Below the pieces are notes generated by a model that was given only the letters and a program-made list of their open reading frames with translations, searched no databases and was not told the DNA's origin. Shown here piece after piece: positions 56,525 through 64,000 of a stretch of 64,000 nucleotides of DNA (position 1 is the first letter of the stretch; each line of letters begins with the position of its first letter). A program made the translations under genes and the position numbers. The stretch is from Pollenia angustigena (lineage: Eukaryota; Arthropoda; Insecta; Diptera; Polleniidae), in the NCBI GenBank assembly GCA_930367215.1, contig OV884059.1, forward strand, positions 12,362,945-12,426,944, given 5' to 3'.

Positions 56525-56665
56525 CATAAATATGTTCCCATCGATCCTATAAAGAGCATAGGGTCTCCATTCATGTTATTTAAGGCCGTCCGCTATCCGC
56601 AACCTGTGACCCGTCCGGTTGCGTTCAGCTCGGCACAAGATTTGCATGAATTAACACACAAGTCA
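56525..56665 (+). repeat. Dispersed repeat, TTCCCATCGATCCTATAA type, copy 1
   Basis: TTCCCATCGATCCTATAAAG with AGCATAGGGTCTCC is repeated at 63952-64000 (TTCCCATCGATCTTATAAGG, AGCATAGGGCCTC). This copy goes on through CCGCAACCTGTGACCCGTCC and is GC-rich; it may be a retroelement UTR. The other copy runs off the window. Confidence 0.5.
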
Positions 56666-57502
56666 TCGGATGTTAGGCGTATAACAAATTATATTATTAT
56701 TTTAAACTAACTTAACCCTACCCTATACGGTAAACTTGCCCTTGAAGTATTGTTAATTTTAGTTTAAAGCAAAGTTGTAATAGTAAAAAACTTTTTGTAC
56801 GTGTAATAAAACCCTGACTTTAACTATCGGCATTTTTTGGCATTTACCCTTAAAGTAGGGTGTTTTTGTATTCTCCCAGTTACTCTGAAATTGTTTTTTC
56901 ATATTTCATCTGCATTATCAATATTTTACAATCAACCAAGCAAATTAACATTGAATCCTACTCTAGATTCCTTCTTGCTCTTGTTACTCCTTTAAAACTC
57001 ATACTTAACTAAAATAGTCCCGAGCAAGGAATCCTCTTATATTTTCATGTTTTGCAATTTATAGTTTCATTTTTTTTTTTTTTTTTTGAATTAGATATTT
57101 TAACCTCAAAATTTTTGTTTTGTTTTGCAGTGCATAGTAAATGAAAACTAAAATTGAAATGATGAGATAAAAAAAAAATTGCAACGGCGAAAACAAAAAT
57201 ACTGGCATTTGTAAGTTATCTTATGAATGCAATTGGTGTTGAGTACATTTCATTTCATGTCGAATTTGTAAAAAAGCAATTGGAATTGTGGTAACTAATG
57301 CATATAGTGTTAGGAACATGGCGATAGAGATGTTGATAGTGAGGTTAAGCGTGTTTTTCTTTTGCTGCCTTTTTTGGTTGTCAACATTAATCAGGCCGCC
57401 AATAATATGAGAAGGTTTTAACAACAAATTGAATTTCGCTTTAAACAAAAAGTTGTTTATGTTTTCATATAACTTGTAAAATACGGATATCGTCACATAA
57501 AA

Positions 57503-57644
57503 TGCAAAAGGCCTTATCTAACATTTTGAAAAAAAAAATGGTCGAAAGCTTCCAAAATTTTTTCTGGATGTTTGTGTTGATGCAAAACACTAGAATCAAT
57601 GAAAAAGTCGATTTTTAAATTTTGGTTAGATAGGGCCTTTTGCG
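57503..57644. mobile_element. 142-bp hairpin MITE
   Basis: GCAAAAGGCCTTATCTAACA at the left is matched by GCAAAAGGCCCTATCTAACC in reverse complement at the right; both arms continue into AAATTT-type sequence. Confidence 0.8.
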
Positions 57645-57749
57645 TTTCAGGTAATGATGTATGAATAATGGAATTTCAGTAGAATTGTGTTTTACATTTT
57701 CTATTCTGTTATAATGAAAACGAGAGACGGTAAGCGGCATGTTATACTT

Positions 57750-58465
57750 ATATTCACCCCACAGTAACACCTTAAAATATTGGTCCTAGGACACACCTTT
57801 TATTATACCGATCGACTAAGAATCCCTTTTTGAATCGATCCAACGAAGTCCGTCCGTCCGGCTGGCAGTCCATATACACCTAATGTGCAAAGTATAAATC
57901 ACAATTTTGGAGATAATCAGAGGAAATTCGCTACCTAGGTTACAATTGTCACAGGGACCAAACCTAATAACTTCACATACATAGGGCCTCATATATAAAT
58001 AACTTCACATATCCCACATACAAGCGTCTTGCAGGAATAGAGTCTTTGCTCCCAAAAGTTATCATATTATGTTTGTATTTAGATTAAATTCAGACCAAAC
58101 ATATTTTTATTGCAATCTAAATCATCTTACCAAATACAAATACATACTACACCCAAAAAACTTGCAATGCCACAACTTCCTTAAAAATATTGGCATTAAC
58201 ATAAAATTTGACGATAGCTATCACGATAAAATACTGTGCTGGTAGGTCCAAAATTAGCCATAGGTCCCATATAAGCACCCTTTCCAAAATAACTTAAAGG
58301 CAAACAAATCTTATAAAGATAAAGATATCTAAATAAAATTCGGCACAAAGAACTCTTATATGAATCTCTACATCATTACATAATTTTGTTTAACCGGCTC
58401 CATGATTGGCCATGGGTCCTAAATAGGGTACACACTCGAAACTTGACTAACTATACTTTATTACT
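57750..58465 (+). mobile_element. mini-me-type repeat
   Basis: CACCTTTTATTATACCGATC, then TCCAACGAAGTCCGTCCGTC, and an end GACTAACTATACTTTATTAC. A second repeat of the same kind begins directly after. Confidence 0.5.
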
Positions 58466-59300
58466 TATTATACCCACACCACAATAGTGGAGAAGGTATT
58501 TTGCATTTGTGCTGATGTGTGTAACGCCTTAAAATATTGGTCCTAGACCCACCTTAAAGTATACCGATCGACTCAGAATCACTTTCTGAGTCGAACTAAC
58601 GATGTCCTTCCGACAGGTCGCAATTTTGGTTATAAAATTTGGGACATATGTTCTTTTTGGCACAAGGACCAAGCCTATTGAAAATGGGCCAAATCGTAGG
58701 ACCAGGAGGGAAGATAGGGGGAAATTTCTTCCTCTCAGAAACTATCAAACCGATTTTAATTAAATTTAAAACATAGATAGATCCATATCTTTATGAACAC
58801 AAAAGGGATGCAGTTTTAATAAAATAGGACCACGAGGGGAGATAGGGGCAATTTCTGCCTCTGAAACCGATTTTAATTAAATTTAAAACATAGATAGATC
58901 CATATCTATGTATATGGACACATAAGCTATACAGTTTTTCAAAAATAGGACCACAAGGGGAGATAGGGGCAATTTCTGCCAAACAAACCGATTTTAATTA
59001 AATTTAAAACATAGATAGATCCATATCTTTATGAACGCAAAAGGGATGCAGTTTTAATAAAATAGGACCACGAGGGGAGATAGGGGCAATTTCTGCCTCT
59101 CAAACCGATTTTAATGAAATTTAAAACATAGATATTTCCATATCTATATGGACACATTAGCTATACAGTTTTAAAAAATTGGATCACAAGGGGAGGTAGG
59201 GGGCAAGTTCTGGCACTCACATACTTTCAAACCGTCCATATTTATATGGACATATAAGCGTCATATGGTCGGGATTGACCGACTATACTTTCTTACTTGT
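58466..59300 (+). mobile_element. mini-me-type repeat with ~119-bp tandem array
   Basis: Starts TATACCCACACCACAATAGT, has CGACTCAGAATCACTTTC and GATGTCCTTCC, and ends GACCGACTATACTTTCTTAC. Inside are four direct units beginning AAACCGATTTTAATTAAATT at 58747, 58864, 58985 and 59102 (spacing 117, 121, 117), each with ATAGATAGATCCATATCT, GGACCAC(A/G)AGGGGAG and GGGGCAATTTCTGCC. Confidence 0.75.
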
Positions 59301-59374
59301 TTTCAATTCGATGTTGTTTATTTACAAAAAAAAAAAAAAAACATTTTAATTACACAGTTAAACACGAATAAAAC

Positions 59375-59854
59375 TACGGGGTTCTGACAACGGATTCTGG
59401 TAGAGGAGACAAAAATAAAAAATAAACGAGTGTCGCCGTTTTCAAGATCTCATCGGATTTTACTTTTAAAGGCGGTTACAGTTTCCCAGCTTTGGCATGT
59501 TCTTGCAGCATAACGGTATATAAAACTATGTTTTCATACATCGAAGATGTAGGGTATATTCAGCAACTTTTTACCAAATATTACGGCAAATATTTTTGTG
59601 AAATATATTAATACTAACTCCCCCTCATAATGGCATTTTTTGGTTTAATTCTAAAAAATCGTACAAAAAAGACGTGGATGAAATGTTCTACAAAGCCCAA
59701 AAGTTAACACAAATACAAAAAACCAGTCAAATTAAAGATTGCCCATTAAGGGTTAATACTACCCAAAGGCCAAGGCTGGAAAACTTTAACCGACTTTAAA
59801 AAAAACTTTTTTTTTTTTTGTCTCTTTTACCAGAATCCCTTATCAGAACTCCGT
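59375..59854. mobile_element. 480-bp TIR element, ACGGRGTTCTGA ends
   Basis: Left ACGGGGTTCTGACAACGGAT and right in reverse complement ACGGAGTTCTGATAAGGGAT; both go on TCTGGTA, then GAGACAAAAA. Non-coding. Confidence 0.8.
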
Positions 59855-60239
59855 GATTTTCGAAAAAGGTTGAAATTGTTGTACAGTGTTATTAATAACC
59901 AAAATAATTTAAATTATTTGTAACCAAAGCAAAATTTTACCAACAGTTTTTTATTTGTTATTTCTATATTATGAGATTGTGTTAATTATATGATTTAACA
60001 AAAAATTATTACAGAAAAACCATTTCTTTCTTTATTGGAGCAAATTAAAAAAAAAAAAAAACATTGGCAGCTAAATGGAATTTTGATATTTTTTCCTTTT
60101 TTCGACAAATTATAACAAACTCATTAAAAATAGCTCTAACAAAAAACACTACAAAAAAAAAGAACCCCCAGCCTCAATAATTGCAATGCGAAATGAAACT
60201 AGTTTACTAAAACTTAGACGACCCCTTGTGAAATTTGAT

Positions 60240-60550
60240 GCAAAAAATATTTGTAGAACATTTTAACCCTCTAAAGTGCCATTTCAGTATACTTTTGTGT
60301 GAAAGTAGGAAGAAAGGACAAAAATTAGCTTTTAAAAAAAGAGCTAGATGGTTAATATATTCTAAGAAAAGAAGCAACAATTCTACTGAATACATCTGAA
60401 ATCATGTTTTAGCTTAGAAGTACATTTAGTATATTTTTTTTAACTTATTCCTAACGCCTTGACGGAAAATTTAAAAGCTTCCGGGGCCGAAATTTTCAAA
60501 ACTCTTTGGCAGATTTGCTCTACTGGTAGTCTTGTTTCATCTCGCATGTA
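60240..60550 (-). repeat. Dispersed repeat, copy 2
   Basis: Reverse complement of 15065-15377 over about 300 bp, with moderate divergence. Confidence 0.65.
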
Positions 60551-61157
60551 ATAATACGAATACAATAAAAATAAGAAGCAGAAGTATGGCAATGCTGCTA
60601 AAATAAAGAAGGTGGCCATATGAAATTCAAAACCAAAAGTTTTAAAATATTTTTCAAAAGCTTTTTTTAAGTTATTAACAAAATATTTTTAAGTTAGATT
60701 ATTTTTTTATTTATCCAAATTTTCATTGTGTTTTGCTAAGATGTTTAAGCCTGGTCCCCTTTTTGTTTGCCAACCCAGTCAATAACTTTTTGCATATTCC
60801 ATACAAACTCCGTTATTCATTTTCGTTTAAAACAATCATCCAGCTTATTTTACTTTCATTGGAAATAACACCGTTACCTATATTTTTTGGCCAGGATATT
60901 GAAAAAGTACACAAGAGCAACAAATCAAAACAACAATAAATAAATGGCAGCCACAACAGCAGCAAAATGAACAATAATAAAAAGCAGAAAAGCACATGGT
61001 AGAGCGAATAAAGCGAATACGGTTTGCCAATAACACAATTGACTTAACATGTCGATATTTTTGTTGTTGCTATTGAAAGTTGCCTATTTGAAGTTTTTAG
61101 TAAGTATACAAGAATTTTCAAATAATTTTTTTTTTCTCTCTGGTTGGTTGCTTTAAG

Positions 61158-61408
61158 CAGCCATATTCTGTAATTCGCTAAGCTAAAGCTAAATTTCGAT
61201 CGCTAAAATGCCTTAGAGAATACAAAATTTAAAAATTTTAGCGATAACATTCAAAGCTAAAATCGCGGTTAATTAAAAATTTGTGGCATTGCCAAATTTA
61301 GAAGTACACGTTACAGAATTGCATTCGTTGCCAAAAATCGCCAAATCAACTTCATAGATTTTCAGCGGCAGAGATTTAGCTTAAGCGATTTACAGAATGC
61401 GGTTGCTG
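61158..61408. mobile_element. 250-bp TIR element, ATTCTGTAATTCGCT ends
   Basis: Left CAGCCATATTCTGTAATTCG and right in reverse complement CAGCAACCGCATTCTGTAAA; both continue TCGCTTAAGCTAAA-like. Internal GCGAT/ATCGC words repeat. Non-coding. Confidence 0.7.
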
Positions 61409-62504
61409 TATGTTGTACGCATTTTGTTTATTTTATTGTATTTTATGTGGCATATTTTTAGGGCAGTTTTATTTGCAATAACTTTGCCGACTTTTAGGTA
61501 GTTTATTGGGTTAAAGCATTTCTAAAAATGTTTAATAATGATTTATAAAATAGGGTGTTCTTTTTAAGCCCGACAGAACTAGAAATTGTGGAAAATAACT
61601 AAAAAAAAAAAAAACATTATATTTAATGGATCAGAAGTAAAAGCAGCAGTTTTTTTCCCATGACAAATGAAATGGCAGTTTTAAATGTGACTACAGTTTT
61701 TTAAACGCTGTCAAAAAGTTAGCGCAGTATGACAGTTGCATTTATTAGCGATATTTTATCTTAAAGGGAAAAATATATAATTTTACACATAATTTAATTT
61801 TGTAAGAATCAGCAAATCTGTAATTTTACAATGAAAGTAGTATTTAATTATGACTTGAATCACAAATTAAGTTTCTCTTTTTGCCACTTAACTAAAACAA
61901 GAACGTTATTTGTAATTTTTTCAAATGAATAAAAAAAAAACCTTAAAACTGATTACGTAAGCATTGCTGTAACTTTTTGTAAATCATAATATAAGGGCAT
62001 ATATTATTCAACCACGTAAATAAGTTTGTTATTTTTAATTAATAAACAAAAACAGTAAAATATGTTTGTTAAAATAAATTGTTAATTGGCAAATTTTTTA
62101 TCCAGATTTAAAGGCTTCTATTTGTATATAAAAACTTAACAAAGTTTTTGTGTGTGTGGGATTACATTGATGTAACTTAAACTGGTATTTAGTTACAAAT
62201 TTAATTTTATTAAATTTTATTTTGCATTTTCTGCTTTTTATGTATAAAAACAGAATACAGTTGACATCATCATGAGCTGCGAATATAATACATCAACTCC
62301 CTTGGCGTTTAACTAGACAAGAGAACAATCAAATGAACAAAAAAAAAAACTGAAAACATGGGAGGCATACCCCAGGCAAGATATTAAAATTTAAATAAAT
62401 TTTTCGCATACAACTATAAACCTTTCGAAAAAGTCTTACATAATAACATTTTAAATACAAAGTATACTTAAAACTCCTAGTCAGCAAAGAAGATTTGTTC
62501 AAAA
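61409..62504. other. Unassigned AT-rich stretch
   Basis: No gene or paired repeat was recognised. AGGGTGTTCTTTTTAAGCC near 61552 looks like a transposon end but no partner was found. Confidence 0.4.
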
Positions 62505-63890
62505 ATCAAATTCAGCAAAGTTTTTCTAATAGAAAATTTAAAGGAGGATTATGTTATTGTATTATCTTAAGATAAAACCCTAATTCAGCAAACCCTTTCT
62601 CAATTCAGCTTAGGTTTCCTAAAAAAATTTTTATTTTTTAATAAAATTAATAAAAAAAAAATATACAAAATTTCTTTAACAACTCAATTCAGCAACATTT
62701 TTTTTATTCAGTTAAAAATATTTCTTTTTTTATTAAAATAATAAAAAGAAATACCAGCTTTATTCATTCTTCTTAATAACTTAATTCAGCAAGAGTTTTT
62801 TTACTTAGCTAAAAAATGGTTGTCTTATTATTATTAAGGTTAAGGTCTTAGTTTATTAAGGAAATTTTGCAAATTTAAACTGTTTTTAATAATATTTGTT
62901 AAGTTTGGCTAAACAATTTTTTAAAAAACCTCCTTTTAAAAAAATACATTTAAAACTCTGATTCAGCTAAAAAATATTTAAAAAAACTAATTCAGCAATT
63001 TTAATTTTATCGAAATTAAATAGAGGAATATTTGTTTGTGTTACATTGAGAAAAAAACCTAATTCAGCTTAAACTTTCTCAATTAAGCTTAGGTTTCCTA
63101 GAAAAATTATAAATTTAAAAAAATAATATTTAAGAAAAATTATATTTTCCATCAATTCAGCAATGCAAATTTTAACTGTTTTTGATAATATTTGTTTAAT
63201 TTAGCTAAATTCCCAATTTTTCATATTTGATAAATACACTGAAATTTATTGTTGAGGGAAAGCTTCTATGTGCATTTTTTCATAAAACACTTTTGATTAA
63301 AAAAAATCAACTAAAACTCTGATTTAGCTAGAAGTATCTAATTCAGCTATTTTTTTTTATCGAAAATTGAACAGAGCAATACTTATTTGTATTGCTTTTA
63401 GATGAAAGACTAATTCAGCTAACATTTTCCCAATTCAGCGACGGTTTTCTAGACAATGCAGTTTTATTTTGTAAACAAATAACTTAAAACATTCATAATA
63501 TTTAATATAACTCAATTCAGCTATAGTTTATTGAACTAACCTTAGCTTAATTTTTTTTTTTTTTTTTTTTGAATAATTTTAATTTATTTGAATAATAAAT
63601 TTTGTTTAAATCAGTTTGAAAATTTATCATAAAAATAGTTCTTAAATAAAAAACTTTATATAAACCTTTAATAAAGCTAAGAATATTTTTTGAAATAACT
63701 AATTCAGAACATTTTTTCTAAGCGCCAGTTTAAATAAGAAATATTAATTTGCATTACATTTCTTAAAAAACTTAAATCAAATAAAAATTAATTAAATCTG
63801 CTAAGAAGGTTGCTTTATAAAGAGATTTATTTAATATAAAAAAGGCTTAAAATGTATAATTGGAATTCAGCTTAATTCAGCAAAACAATT
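62505..63890. repeat. Degenerate AATTCAGC array
   Basis: AATTCAGC or a one-base variant occurs about 17 times in 1.4 kb (for example 62508, 62581, 62605, 62685, 62784, 62989, 63061, 63155, 63412, 63431, 63511 and 63876), most followed by AAxxTTT or TTAGGTTTCC within AT-rich spacers. Longer similarities such as TTCTCAATTCAGCTTAGGTT (62600) and TCTCAATTAAGCTTAGGTTT (63080) show that whole units were duplicated. It is interrupted by a ~50-bp relic of the 15385 foldback arm at 63229. Confidence 0.7.
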
Positions 63891-63903
63891 TTGTTCCAGA
63901 AAA

Positions 63904-63904
<1 letters not shown>

Positions 63905-63951
<47 letters not shown>
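63905..63951. repeat. (TA)n microsatellite
   Basis: A pure TA run of about 23 units directly before the second TTCCCATCGATC repeat. Confidence 0.95.
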
Positions 63952-63953
<2 letters not shown>

Positions 63954-64000
63954 CCATCGATCTTATAAGGAGCATAGGGCCTCAAATAGGTATATTTGAA

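Overview
The window looks like AT-rich intergenic and intronic DNA from a dipteran, most likely a calyptrate (muscoid) fly. The evidence is the eukaryotic layout with no operons, mini-me-type dipteran repeats (a TATACCC start, a CATAAAGTATATATATTC core and a GTCCGTCTG tract), Helitrons with TC and CTAG ends, jockey/CR1-like and I/LOA-like LINE relics, and a spliced glycosyltransferase family 92 (GT92) gene. Nothing in it is bacterial. The species assignment is inference.

The only host gene recognised is a GT92 glycosyltransferase, present twice on the minus strand. The copy at 27547-28931 is an intact long exon. The copy at 10782-13496 is the same exon split by a 1.3 kb insertion flanked by a 16-bp duplication. 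Both sit in a tandem segmental duplication: unit 1 is about 10345-26765 and unit 2 about 27035-35200. Each unit is the GT92 block followed by a LINE-bearing block. Unit 1 is swollen by later transposon insertions at 13780-22851.

Almost everything else is mobile DNA. Region by region: 1-2830 holds Helitrons, a candidate hAT end and a SINE. 3464-7395 is a nearly full-length LINE whose two ORFs are joined by a canonical -1 slippery heptamer. 9788-13770 holds a MITE and the broken GT92 copy. 13780-22851 is a nest of terminal-inverted-repeat (TIR) elements, including hAT-type insertions with exact or near-exact 8-bp target duplications. 23060-35200 holds the LINE-B relics, the intact GT92 exon, small MITEs, a 0.8 kb hairpin element and a complete 1.1 kb Helitron. 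35640-39165 is a tandem array hit by a LINE, a pogo-like MITE and a hairpin MITE, each with a readable empty site in the sister unit. 39299-49805 holds further TIR elements, two more SINE copies, and a 3.55 kb hAT-type element with an 8-bp duplication. 49806-64000 holds foldback elements, an RNase H-bearing LINE relic on the minus strand, mini-me-type repeats with a ~119-bp tandem array, and a long degenerate AATTCAGC array ending in a (TA)n tract.

The parts do not form one pathway. The window reads as a record of transposition around a duplicated glycosyltransferase gene. The observations most worth following are the LINE slippery site, the SINE family, the GT92 duplication with its patchy identity, the nested hAT insertions, a hammerhead-like core, and the AATTCAGC and forkhead-like repeat arrays.
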